From: Onchocerca volvulus | Lineage: Eukaryota; Nematoda; Chromadorea; Rhabditida; Onchocercidae | Length of the DNA: 64,000 nucleotides | Direction of reading: 5' to 3' | Assembly: GCA_000499405.2 (NCBI GenBank) | Contig: HG738137.1 | Coordinates: 25,969,832 to 26,033,831, forward strand | Shown here: positions 13,800 to 26,100 of the stretch, piece after piece | Layout: each line of letters starts with the position of its first letter | Numbering within the stretch: the first letter of the stretch is position 1 | Position numbers and translations under genes: made by a program | The notes under the pieces: generated by a model | What the model was told of the DNA's origin: nothing | Database searches by the model: none | The model's input: the letters and a program-made list of their open reading frames with translations, nothing else

Positions 13800-14513
13800 A
13801 TGGCGGAATCAAGTCCAGATGAGGTGGTTGACAATGGTGATATGCTGTTAAGTGATGGAATTATGGGTATTATTCAGCCAGCAATAGAACGTCTCGACAG
13901 TCAAGTTCATGCGGCACGTGCTAGCCAGTATACTTTGAATATGCATATCCGAGAACTGGCGCAATGTAATGATTTTTGATGATTTTCAAGAGATTTGAAT
14001 ATAAAGCTAATCAATCATTTCCTATTGAAAGTATTTTATAGCTATGAACTAACTGGGATTAAGAATATAATGAATTATTCCTTTGATTAGGAGTAAAAGT
14101 GAATGTGCAGAATGAGGAAGTATGAAAAAAAAAAAAAAAAAAATTGTGCAATATGTTCAATTAATTATTTAAATGACTCAGGGACGGATTATTTAGCTTG
14201 CTCATTAGCGGTAAGTAACTTCTTTTTCTAGAAGTATCATGAAGACAATAGCTTAAAAGAGAGATATTGTATGACAAATTTTCACGATTGTTTTGTAGAT
14301 CTGAAAGAAATTTTGGAAGAGCAACAAGCGCCATATGATTTGGACTTATACGTTCGGAAGTTAGATGATTCGAAAAAACGAGTTACGGCAATCGGAAATG
14401 TTTTGCAAAATGTGCATGATCGATTGAGCCGCTTGCAGCGTAATATTGCTCGTCAAGCTTACCAACAGAAACAACGCATCATACAGCCAGTACCATCACC
14501 TCCAAATCGCTGA
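13800..14513 (+). CDS. Snapin-like BLOC-1 subunit (SNAPIN/BLOC1S7)
   Basis: Two exons, 13800-13965 and 14299-14513, joined in phase (CAA T | AT CTG), encode 126 residues; human snapin has 136. Matching features are an N-terminal helix with IIQPAIERLDSQVHAARASQ (compare the snapin pattern of a Pro-Ala-Val start followed by LDSHVHAVRESQ), then DLDLYVRKL and the coiled-coil IGNVLQNVHDRLSRLQRNIA. The protein is predicted cytosolic and almost wholly alpha-helical, with a Pro-rich tail. Snapin is a BLOC-1 subunit that also binds SNAP-25 and dynein intermediate chain, acting in synaptic vesicle priming and endolysosome transport. The AP-3 mu gene, another component of the lysosome-related organelle pathway, lies about 9 kb downstream on the same strand but is separated by two genes, so co-transcription is not implied. 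Confidence 0.88.
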
Positions 14514-15129
14514 GTGTTTTTTTTTTTTGATCGAACTGAAATTGTTTAGTCTACGGCGTATGTTTGATTTTGTGATGGGAAGTTAGGAAAGCTAGTATTC
14601 TAGAAGATTCATGATTCAGAAGTTCCTATAGTGATACTAGATGAATAATACCTAATAGCTTCTAGGAAGAATCATTTAGTGAATGATCGCTCTGGACTGG
14701 TTACCATATGCTAATTGAAAAATAGTTCATGAAAAAGCAAGGAACAGGGAAATGTGTCACATGGATTTGCAGTGAAAGAAGATAGAGAAATTCTGAAGTA
14801 TTTATAAAATGACCAGATCATGAATTTGGAGGTACTGGCGATACATTTTCACAATTGATTAAGAAGCATCAAAATGATGCCAGTTGTCGTTCCACAATAT
14901 TGTTTTATGTATTGTGATGATCTGCAGTTCTTCTATTTGGGAATTTTGCTTTTCCGTGTCCACAAGGACAAAAAATTAGTAGAAAAGCCGCATTTAACAT
15001 GTGGATGATAGAATTCATTCGATTCATGCAGTTTTTACACTTTATTTAATAACGGTTTGAATTGTAGCATGTTGTCTTTTTTTATTTAATCAAATTGTAC
15101 AAAATAATAAAAAGGATGCGAAAATGATT
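14514..15129. other. Convergent intergenic spacer
   Basis: It lies between the 3' ends of the snapin-like gene (plus) and the FAM8A1-like gene (minus). Only AT-rich 3' untranslated sequence is expected; nothing else was recognised. Confidence 0.55.
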
Positions 15130-17010
15130 TCAAGCATTAACAACAATCGTTCTCGCAGCAATATCATAGCCAGCACGATTGTAGGTAAAAGCATAAGCTG
15201 CTGCACTGAGTGGAAAAAGCAGATTGATAAGCATGTTCTTCGTTAGTGATCGTAGCAAAGAACTGAAATACTTTCTACTGTAGGATGTATGGAGCAGATC
15301 ATGTGTGGGCAAACATAATGATTCTATTATAAAAATTTGATTTCATTACAATAAAAACATAGTTGTTCCTAATCAGTCATGGTACAAGCATACTGTGAGA
15401 TTGTCTCGTAAATGAATTCTCTTAATGTTAATAGGCTTTTAAAACTAATTATTCAATTACGCTTGAGACCATGAAATCATGAAATTAAATGATTATCACA
15501 TTTCATCAGTATGCAAAAAGAAGAAACTGACTTTTTGAATGGGACATTAAGCGTCCGGACGATATTCACTTCTTCGCTACCTGGAATTGGTATCACCTGA
15601 TAGCAAGTAATAACTTCAATATTCAATGCAACTTTTCCCGGTGTTTGTCCAGCAGGCACTGATCCAAAACCATATGATACAAATAAGGCCTGAAACGAAA
15701 CTTATAATACTGATGAAATCTGATAAAGATAGTTTATTATTTAAATCGAAATTAAAACGGAAAGAATGCTTCAAATGAGTTAGTAGAGATTGATGGGTTT
15801 AGTGTCAAATGAGCTAATATTATTTAATACCTTATAGTGCCATCTAAAGGACAACAGGCTTTTTTGTATCAATAGCCAGATTAAACATAGCTAAGGAAGG
15901 ATAGATGAAATCCTGAGACCTGAATATACCAAATAACTACGGCTGTAACGCTTAGTATAATTAAATCTATGTTCTTAAATTTTCTTTTTTCTTAAATATT
16001 TCTAAAATATGGATAAAAGGAAAAATACCTCCACAATACTAACGATGACTTTTGAGAGCATTTCAATAGGAAATAGTTCTTGAGTTACGTCAATCAACAT
16101 GTGCAAGTCAGCGTCATCACCCAATAATCGATCATATTTATCCAGATCTCTGGAAATGTATTGAAGTGATTTTAATAACACTAAAGTCTTATTTAGCACT
16201 TATTTTATCCAGAAATATTTTTTTGCTTCAAGAACTATAGCTTTCTTTTTTAACACGCTTGCATGCATCAAATACAAAAAATTCAGACTTTTCTATATTA
16301 TAGACCAGGAAATTCAAGCTTTTTCACAGCGAAATTCGTGAACAAAGAAATTCAAGTTCTGAATTTTCCATATTTTCATACTAAAATTTTCAGCAATATT
16401 CTTCATCATTTTCATACAATTTTGATATTGGATCGTTTTAAAATAGCGTAATATTTGACAACGTTTTCCACAGATAAAAAGCAATGGCAAGAGAAGCATA
16501 TGGAAGAAATAAAGGAACTTCGCAATATTTATCATCTAAGAAATTGAAAAAAAGTGACACTTACACAACTCCAATTTCCACCAAAAAATAGATAATAAAT
16601 AATTTTGCGACAAATGCAAAAACAGCATCGATAATTTCCGCAAAGATACGTCGTGTAAGGGATGGAATAGTGCGACGTTGAATGAACTGATTTGAATTCG
16701 ACATATTAGTAGTTGTTGGAGAAGTACTTGGTGATGATGACGGGACACCAAATGATGCTTGAGATACCATACTTTCTGGTCGATGACATGATGCTAAATA
16801 TGCCAATGAATGCATAGTTGCCATCTGATGACAAAATGCCCAGCACTGAGTTGTGAATAACCATTTACGTAGCTCGATTGCATACGCTGCAGCACTACCA
16901 TAATTAACGATCGGAGGCATCATCGATGTAGTAGATTGCGATGATACCAGCTGATTTTCTTGATCTCCCAACTCAGTCTTATTCTTGTGCTTACCATGCT
17001 TTTCTGTCAT
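15130..17010 (-). CDS. FAM8A1-like RDD-domain membrane protein
   Basis: Four minus-strand exons, 16565-17010, 16029-16149, 15532-15689 and 15130-15262, join in phase to 285 residues. The N-terminal third is Ser/Thr/Gln-rich and contains AAAYAIELRKWLFTTQCW, matching the conserved Trp-rich segment before the RDD domain of FAM8A1. From about residue 110 the RDD domain follows: PSLTRRIFAEIIDAVFAFVA (first membrane helix), FPIEMLSKVIVSIVEV (second), AGQTPGKVALNIEVITCYQV (the hallmark G-x-TPGK turn) and the C-terminal NLLFPLSAAAYAF then NRAGYDIAARTIVV. In mammals FAM8A1 is a cofactor of the HRD1 ubiquitin ligase in ER-associated degradation; that role here is by homology only. A TTTTGCAG acceptor ends 5 bases before the ATG, consistent with trans-splicing and supporting the start. 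Topology is three or four membrane segments. Confidence 0.88.
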
Positions 17011-18246
17011 TTTGCCTGCAAAATTTCAATCAAAATTTTCTCCATGTTGTAAAATTCAATCAAAATTTATCCTGTCGCAAACTTTTGGATACCAGGGATA
17101 ATAATAACTTGGTAATATCTAAATGATCACTTATTTGTAACTAATTTAGAATGACTTTGTCAATTATAGCTCTAAATCTGTAATTTGCAAAATTTCAAGA
17201 TTAATATAACATGAAATACGTTTTACACATAATATATGATTTCAAAATAAGCTGAATTCATGATGTATCGTATTGAAATGTGAGATAGCTATGTATGGTA
17301 TTATATTAATACTAATACTTGGCTAATTACAAGTCAAAGAAATAAGCAGAAAGAAAGATCGAAGGGTGCTGTAAATGATGAAACAAGACATGGACAACAG
17401 GAAATTGCATATGCTCATTACGACATCCACGATTTGTATTCATCAACAATTAATATTCGAGAAACAGCCTTTAAAAAGAAGTAGCTACCTATATTTGTTT
17501 CCCGATCGGAATAGAGGATAGGTCAAAAACAATTCCAAAGCCTTTAAATCTTCTACTTCTCACTAAAACCAACCCGCAGATCAAAACGGACTCAATTGAG
17601 ACAAATCTCGCCTATTGATCCTCGGCTAGGACCGTGTTATAAATGGGTTTTCATTAAATGTGAATTTGCGGGCTCATTGGGAAGTTTCCCGATTTTCCAC
17701 GATTTTGAGGGTTTGGTTTTTGAGAGTTCTATTGCGTAGACCTTAAAATTTTGGAATTTAATTTTTGTGAAATCGTTTATAGCTTCTTATCTCTTAGTTT
17801 TTTGACGCTGGTCCATTCTTCCAAAAAAAAAGTGCAAATTTTTAAAATTTTAAATCTGTGAAAGGAATGCTGTAAATTGTCGTGTAACGGTTTGGTTCAA
17901 ATATATATTATCATATATCCATGTTCAAATATATATTATCCCATACCCTTCGTAACACAACATGCATCAAATGCCAAGAAGGTTTAATTATTGAGACGTT
18001 CAGTTTATGACACATATCATTTAAATCATATTTTATAGGATGTAATGCATTAAAAATCTAATAACATTTGGATATATGTTTTGAAATCATTCGTTTTGAT
18101 ATGTGATACTGAGACTTAAATTATATTTTGCTTAGCACTAATGTAATAAACGCAGTGATATCTGGAATTATACGTATTAAAGACAAAATAGTGATATATA
18201 TGGAAAATATTTAATTCGCATTTGTGATCGTTCGTTTCAAAGTATC
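17011..18246. promoter_or_regulatory. Divergent intergenic region between fam8a1-like and naf1-like genes
   Basis: No exon was recognised. The two flanking genes are transcribed away from each other, so this should carry both promoters. It contains an 18-bp direct repeat (17895-17912 and 17923-17940, GTTCAAATATATATTATC) separated by 10 bases. Confidence 0.5.
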
Positions 18247-21200
18247 ATGATGGATTCTGATAAAATTGCTCACAGAAGTAAGACACAAATGATATGTTTG
18301 GATAGCGAAGTTGGCAAGGTTTTATTTTTTTACATTTGTTTGCTCTTTCAGATTATTAGGATTTCATGTATTTTTAAAGTATATGTAACATTGGAAGGAT
18401 GTGACAAAATCATTATGTTTCGACACATTAATTTGGGAGTTACATCTTACAGGGAAGAGAATGAAAAATATACAGGACAGAGAAAGATTATAGAATCTTG
18501 AAATGATTATAAGTTTTAAGATGATTACTGATAAATATTTTCACCTTAATTTTCCGTGCATTGATTGCCTCAATCATAAAGAGTTCATTTCAGGATGACT
18601 CAATGCAGGCAGTTGTTGCGGAAATTGTAACTAATATCGTTGATTTGGTATGCAAGAGATGTATTTCATTCAATCATTTTCTTGACCGTTTCAATATCGT
18701 CGACCCAACAAATTTTAGGTTGCTAAAATCATTCGAAAATTTTATACAAGATTATAATTTTTCTGTTTTTTGGCTATAATAGTAGTGTTTTTTCCAAACA
18801 TTATATTGCTTTTTTAAAAATTGCTTATTTTAGAAGAAATAAAGAATTGTCGGAAAGTGCATTCACACTTCAGTCGAGTAGTGATAGTTCGGATGATGAA
18901 TTCGACAGGTTTGTCTTTTTATTTTATTCATCAATATTAAATATCACAATTGTTGATTTTTGATAGATATTTGATAATTTTCATCGGTTAAAGAAATTAG
19001 GGATTGTTTAAACGATTAAAGGAATTTTGATTTTTATAGAGTAATTTATGTTTTTAATAAATTAGAAATGGTGGGCTATTTTAGCTGACTGTGTGTGGCC
19101 ATTTCAGCTTTCAGTTAAGGTTTTTTAATATTTAACTAGCTATTTAAATAATGCCATTTTTTTTACCTTTTAATATCTAGAATTTAAGTTTTTGAACAAT
19201 GTAGAAGAAATTAAATTTTTCTTTTTGTATTTTTTTTAATATATAGAATTTAAATTTTTGAACATTGGTAGTTTTGAATAATTAGTTCGATACATTTTTG
19301 CGGTTGAGATTTTGTTCTTGATTTTTCTTGTTTAGAATTTTGGAAAATACTCGACGACAAACGTCACTGCAGCAAGAAGAGGAAGATGATGACGTGGAAG
19401 TTACCACTTCAATGAAAACAAATGCAAAACTTATTGAGCATGAATATGATACAATGCCTGCTATTGAGGAACTCAGGATCCATGTTGAAGAGGACATTTT
19501 GTTGAAAAAGTTGGGGAAAATTGTGAATATCGTCGACAGATTAGGTAATACAGAAATTTTGAGAAGCGGCATGATGTTATAGTATTATCATCACATTGCT
19601 CACTACACTGAACTATAATTAGTAACCCTGTTTTAAAATATCACATTTCTCTGAATTAAATTAAGAACTGGTTCATTTATCGTTTTAATAACATGAGGAA
19701 TATGGCATTAATGATCGCAAAAATGTTATTATATAGTTTGTTTTTTCTTTTATATTATTCGTGAATTAATTATGCAGGTATTGTAATCATATTTTAATAT
19801 ATAAACAGTATATATATATAATATATAAATGCAATCTTTTCAGTAGTGATTGAGGCCGATTCAAATATAGCACTTGATTTCGATACTGTAATTTTCGATT
19901 CTGAGCGCAATGCAGTGGGACGGGTACATTTATTCCTATTTTTTTTTTTTCCTGACATTAAAATAGATAAGAAGGAAAAGCGAAGACCAGATATTTTTTC
20001 TGTAAAATTTCTGGTTTTTTTTTGTTGTAAATAATAAAAAACTTTTGTTGAGATTCGATAATTGTTGAGGATTGATGGATTTTCACATTTGTTTATCAGA
20101 ATAGAACAGTTGAAATATTGGTGTAAGATAGTTTACATGCTGTTGTGATAGATGACAAATTGGTATCATCATGAGAGAATCCTCATTTATCTTCGTCTTC
20201 AAGTTGCGGGACGAATTGAAATATTTTATTTTCAATATTTGTTTGATAAATTCGTTAAATAAATAATTTATCGCATTGTTCCAGGTATTTGATGTTTTTG
20301 GGCCAGTTATTAAACCGATGTATGCGATTCTTTTCAATGATATTAAGGAAGCAAATGAATGGAAAATGGGTAGTGCTATGTATTATGCGCCATTAGCTTC
20401 TCAGTTCACTCATACAATATTTACGGAAAAATTGAGACAGCAAGTTTTTTATTATTTGATAGATATCATTAAATTTGATATAACTGGAAATATCAAAATG
20501 AAAATTTGAGATGTTTCGGTTATGTTGGTAGTGTCTGATCAGAGTAAAGAGACATTCCATAGGAATTATAATTTAAGTTAGTAGTGATAGTTTTGAAATA
20601 GTAATGACGTAACATCTGTCGTGAAAGTTTTGTTTGATAAGTAAACAGACAGTAGTAGTTGAAAAGTTTCTTATTTTTTGGTGAAGATTTATTGATGATG
20701 TATGTTATGACAATTATTTGTGAATATCACGAGAAGATTAAATTTTGGATAATTCTTCTTTATTATTGATATTTGGGAGATTTTGCTGGGGATTTGGTTG
20801 GAGTTGGAATTGAGAAGGATTTGTTGAAGTATGGATAGTGGTACTGAATCGAAGCAGAGGTAAAGTGTATTGCTTGTCGAGTTGTCGATGAGAGTTTTTT
20901 GTTCACTCTGATGATTATAATTGTTTCGATCGTTCCATTTTATACTGAATGTTCGTTCTGATTTATCCATGTATTCACTGAAAGTATGAAACGGAACAAT
21001 CAGAACAGCACAATAATCAGATCGAACAAAACTCTCAAAGAAGATTCGAGGAACATCCTACTGAATGCTCTCGTTAATCCTAATTCTCTAATTGATAAAA
21101 AGTATAGTGGAATGTGTTTTCTACCTGTCAGTATAGCGTAATTTATAACATGTTAACGTTGTGCAAATAGAGTTTGCTTATTCTGTGTTATACGGTATAA

Positions 21201-22179
21201 TACAATTTACAATATATTAACTATAGCATAAAAATCAATAGTTTGTTTACACTAAGATATTTCTATCATACAAAAATTCTTGATTATTTCGTCGTATCTA
21301 AATTCTACAAAATATTTCGGTTATTCAGGCAACATATTACGATCTTTCTGTTTTTAGAATTGTTTGTAGGCCAAATCTGGTGATAATAAGTAGTACACTA
21401 ACTAAACAGAAATTGATTTCTTACTATTCGAGTTTTTTTTTTCTTTTTTGAAATGAAAGGTAGTTGTTAGTTGACAAATGTTTTTCAGAGAGAAGGTAGC
21501 TGATGGTTGTTGGGATGGTGAAGGTGAGTGTCCCGATGATATGCTAGCGTTTAGTGATGATGAAGCTGAAAAACGATATAAAGTAAAGCATCGATCTGCA
21601 AAAATCAGCGATGAAAGTGGGTAGATTTTTTGCTTATTGGATGCAGAAATGATATTTTTTCTAGTTGTGGCTTTAAAATTTCTTTGCAATGTTGCAGTAT
21701 TTTTCGACATAAAATTTTTTGAATTTGAAGCAAAATTATCCATATTCTATAGTTCACACGTTAAGTGCAACACTTTATGACATTGTATTATGTTTAGGAC
21801 AGCACATGCTTGATAGTCCAAGGAGCAAGAAAGCAAGGTATTTATCAAAGCGTGGTCGATCGAATTGTAAGAGATATAACATAACACGACAATTTCGAAA
21901 TGGTTCAGAACACAAACAATATGACGCTAGCGCATTGAACAGTAATTGGAAACAGTAAGTGATTTCTTTTCTGATTTCCATATGTTCTGATCATTCTTGA
22001 GTTTTTTGAATAAAATAAAACTACGTTAGAATAAATTGTCGCTATTTACATGAATACACGTTAAATGAATGGAAGGTGGACCAATTATTGCTTATTTATT
22101 TTCATATTACAGGAATTCGATGCAGCAGTCATTTTTTTGGTCAGCAACAATGAACAACAATAGATTTCGGCAGTTTTAA
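18247..22179 (+). CDS. naf1: H/ACA snoRNP assembly factor NAF1
   Basis: Exons 18247-18318, 18594-18647, 18874-18908, 19336-19544, 19844-19923, 20285-20443, 21493-21616, 21798-21954 and 22113-22179 sum to 318 codons plus stop. The acidic Ser-rich N-terminus (SSSDSSDDEFD, EEEDDDVEV) is followed at about residues 94-203 by the Gar1-like beta-barrel: PAIEELRIHVEEDILLKKLG, VVIEADSNIALDFDTVIFD, NAVGRVFDVFGPVIKPMYAI and APLASQFTHTIFTEKL. Then come a CWDGEGE stretch and AFSDDEAE, matching the conserved linker after the core in human NAF1. The C-terminus is basic, Asn/Gln-rich and short. NAF1 binds dyskerin during H/ACA RNP biogenesis and is replaced by GAR1, so it serves rRNA pseudouridylation and telomerase RNA. 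Start choice between 18247 and 18250 is open. The acceptor before 21493 could be 4 bases earlier, and a different last exon is possible (see 22977-23112). Confidence 0.93.
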
Positions 22180-23105
22180 CTAAAGCTTCGTTTGATATCT
22201 TTCGAAATTTCAGAGTTTTCAAGTCATTCATTCGCTGAAAAAAATATGAATTTAGAACAATAGCCATCTTTCCATCCTTTTGCTAAAGTGAAAAATTTTA
22301 TGTGAGGAAGTGTTTACCTAGACAGACGAATTTTCATTCAGTGTAAAAGCAGTTCACTTGCTTAACTTGGTGCGTCCTTAAATAATAGTCATTCGCTTAT
22401 GTTTTCAAATCCAAGAAAATTGTAGCAGTAATATTGTTATGTTATCTTGGCTTTATTTGATTCTTCGTTGTTTTTTTTTTTTTGAATTGTTCCATCTGAA
22501 AAATATTCTCGAGATATAAAACACCTCCGCATTTAATTAGTTATTTTAAATTTAATTTAACGCAGATTTCGAATTAAACATTTTATATTTGTGACAATTC
22601 ACTGTTTTTATTTTTCAAATTTTTTAAAATTCCGCTCAAGGTTCGTTTTTAAACATTCGTTGGAATGTGATTCTTATTCCTGTTTATTTACCGAACAAAA
22701 CGGGCATTCGATTTTTAAACGTACATGGAATTTCCGAAATTATTGACATGTATGACTTTGTTAAATGCAATACAATCACTGCTTAATACTTACATTGTAT
22801 TGCAAATTGTGAATAAAACTTTGTTGGTGGCATTTTGATACATGATATTCTCTGTGTGCATTTCAGAAATACGTACATTTCAACAAAACTCATAGCAATA
22901 ATAGATAATAAAATTGCTCTTATTCATATCGATTGACATAGACATAGACAATTTACTTTTATTCGATCCTTTACAGCAGTAATATAATACATGGGACGAG
23001 TAGCCTTCGTGCTGGATGCTGTTCTGAAGATCGCAGATGGAACAGACCATTTTTGTTGAACTTAGTATTTCCGGCTGTTGATGAAAATGTTCCAGTGAAA
23101 GGAAA
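22180..23105. other. Spacer between naf1 and the AP-3 mu gene
   Basis: It contains naf1 3' untranslated sequence (AATAAA at 22812-22817). A strong acceptor CTTTACAG ends at 22976 and may be the trans-splice site of the AP-3 mu mRNA, 129 bases before its ATG, or the start of an alternative naf1 last exon. Confidence 0.5.
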
Positions 23106-23112
23106 ATGCTGA
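22977..23112 (+). CDS. Possible alternative last exon of naf1, overlapping the AP-3 mu start codon
   Basis: After a strong acceptor the frame is open for 44 codons (includes GTSSLRAGCC, SEDRRWNRPF and FPAVDENVPV) and ends in TGA that overlaps the AP-3 mu ATG (ATGCTGA). Its phase matches the naf1 exon ending at 21954, so splicing around 22113-22179 would give a different C-terminus. It could equally be an untranslated leader of AP-3 mu with a chance open frame. No homolog is recognised. Confidence 0.3.
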
Positions 23113-26100
23113 ACAGTTTATTTATTGTGAATACTTCTGGGTATGTTTTTGATAAGTCAATATGTTATATTTCGACCACGTTTTAAAGAGAATGTTTGCT
23201 TGTTATCCACATAGATTATTTTTGTATCTCCGACTTTCTTATTTATAACGTTCACTTTAGCTGATCATTGGGTGGCATTTTTTTCGTTTTCTTAGCTTCT
23301 AAATGAATTTCAGTCTTTCGAATTAATGTCTAGTAAATATCATTTCCATTGCATATATTTGTAATTTGAAAGATCAAACGAAAATTCTTTTATTTCAAAT
23401 TTGATGGAATAATTAAACTAAGTAAGGATAACAAATTTATGGCCTTATTTAAGCAGTACTATTGAACTATTAACGAAGGAAAAGATGAACTTATATATAT
23501 GAAAATATCATGGCAAATGAAATTAAAGACATTTTTTGTTACTTTCGTACTGAAAAAAGGAGTCATGATATATGAGGAAGAAAGAATGAAGCTGAGTCAA
23601 GTGAATAAGATATCATTATTGGAAGCTATATATATATATATATAATTGGATGACCATTTCTTGAAACATATTATTATTGCTATTGCTCCAATTTAAATGG
23701 GCTTAACTGAGAAATAAGAGTGATTTAAGTAACTTGTTCTAAAAATCTTGCTTTGATTACAAATCAAAAAGAATTACTGCAGCGTCGAGGAATTTGAGTT
23801 GATAATAAGATAAGATTGAACTGTGGTAACACTTCTTAATTAAGCAAATCGATCGCATTGGAATCCTCTAAACTATATCTAATTTATTGATGCAAAGTGA
23901 TGCAAACAGTGAAATTTGGCAGTTGATTGTTGGAATGAAAGTGAAGTGTAGACAAATGAAAAAAAAGTGAAAGTTCTAGTGTTTCCATCATCTTTTTTGA
24001 TTAGCAAGCGTGAAAGTTTCGGGAAAATGCCAATTTGAGAGAATCATTGTCAGAAAAGTTCACTAAGGGAAGGAACAGCGGTTGAAATAATCATTCTGTC
24101 AATGATAAGATCTGAAAGCTATTTGAAAAGAGTCGACAAGAACTATAAAATAAAAGGTCCCATGTAATTCAAATGATAGCTAAGAAATTTGAGGTGAGAT
24201 TTGGCTATTTATTAACAGTGATAATTTCAAGTCAACGACATAACTATAAACGAGACTATTCATCTGATTAACATCTATATAATTAAGATATCGAAAGAAA
24301 CAGTCTGAAATAATACGAAAACGAGTGTTTTCCGTACGTCAGAGAGATATCGATAAGATATCAGGAATTGATGCGATTTAGAAGCTCTATTTAAAAAGGA
24401 GTATTGACACCGGATATGTGGTGAAATCCAGATAGCTTGAGATCATGAATGATTGTTTGAGAAGAATGCTAAGTTTCTCGTTCTATACTCGCCAAGAAGG
24501 TTTTTATGATTAAAATTAGGTATGTAGTATGCCAGGAGGTAACAAGGAATGGAGATAGTAGATGTAGTTTAGTTTACCTTATGAGTGAGTAGGAATGATT
24601 ACCAAAAGAGCTGTTATTTCGGAAAATTTCAGAAAATCAATTTTTTATAAAGTTAACGAGGACTTTAATACAAGAAATGAGCAATAGTTTGAAGTTCAGC
24701 TGAATGATCAGCTAATTGATGGATTGGATGAATGAGTTCATAACGAAATTTTTTCGTATTGATGAAGGCAAACATCTTGCAGTCAGTTTTTTATCGTAGA
24801 TAATTCGCGCATATAATGGAACAGCCCGAAAATCAGCAGCCGAGTTTGGCTTTCATGTGGACCTTTTTGCAGATTCGAATTGTGATCTGGAGGTAATAGC
24901 AATGTTTACAGAATCAGTAATAATGTTTAAAAAAAAAAAATATTGAAGGCAATATTTTTTTTTTTATAATGTTTTCTAAAAACAAGATAATGAACCAACA
25001 CAAAACAAAACATAGATAAAATAATCATAATATCAGTTATGCGCTTTAATCTGGTAAAGGAGGAATATTAAAAGTAGAAGTTGGACTATGATAACCTAAA
25101 ATTGCGTGAAAAATTGAAAAATTTTATTGTTTCTCATGCAATAAAAAAAAAAGGAAAAGCAAAGGTAGAAATAGTAATTTCTTTGTATGTTTGTTTTGAC
25201 TCTTAATCAAAACATCTTTGAATTTTTTGATTTGTTTTTGAATTGGTACTAAAAAAGAAAAAGGAGAATTTTTTACCCTATTAATTGATTAGGTACTTTT
25301 TCTTGAAAAATATTAGGTTTGAAGTTAATTTAGGTTGATTGTTGCGAATTATGCATCGTAATGGAGCTTCTTTGTTTATTTATTTATTTATTTATTTGAA
25401 TATTTTTAAGAGGCTAATTTATGGCAGGTATCGTCTTATTGATATGTGATTGAGTGATATTATTATTTGGTTATGTTTTGATTTGAAGTCAAGTAAATTA
25501 TTGGGCGGTATTTTTATTATTTTCTGAGATATTTTTCAGTACTATTTTTCAGGCTGCGTAAATGTTTCTACTCAAATACCATTTTGGAAATATTAGCATA
25601 TTCTACTTTTTCCTGATTCATAAAGAAGTTTTAAAAAGTGCTTGTTATGAGATAATTGAAATAGTTATCGAAAGCAATACTAATTGGGATTTTTAATACA
25701 GTTGCTCTTCTGCTTAAGGCGATGTTTCTACTGTCTTTTTCCTCCGCTTTGAGGCAAAGGTTAAAAAGCAACGTTTCAGAATCGATTATTGTCGCCAAGA
25801 TTTGGATCGAGGGTGGTGTAGTAAAATGAAACCATTGTGTTTCCTAGGACGGACGTAATAATTTGCAGAGCATAGCTGCATAGAAACCCTACAATTTCAT
25901 TTCTTTTCGTATATTGAAGTTCTTTTAACAGATTTATTATCAAATATGGAGAACAGCTTAAAGAGATTCATCGTAAATTTAGAACTTCTAGTCAAATTGA
26001 ACGACAAGTTTAGAATATATTTGTTAAAGAAGCCAATTACGATAAGATTGGGAAGATCATTATTAGCATTTCCATCATTTCCCTTCTTTTTTTTCATGTG

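Noticed and set aside
17980..18005. GGTTTAATTATTGAGACG, resembling the start of the SL1 spliced leader
   Set aside because: It matches only the first ten bases; the rest of SL1 and the Sm-site context of an SL RNA gene are absent.
24800..24892. Sec23/Sec24 gene fragment
   Set aside because: Only about ten residues look similar; no neighbouring exon continues the family, so the likeness is treated as chance.
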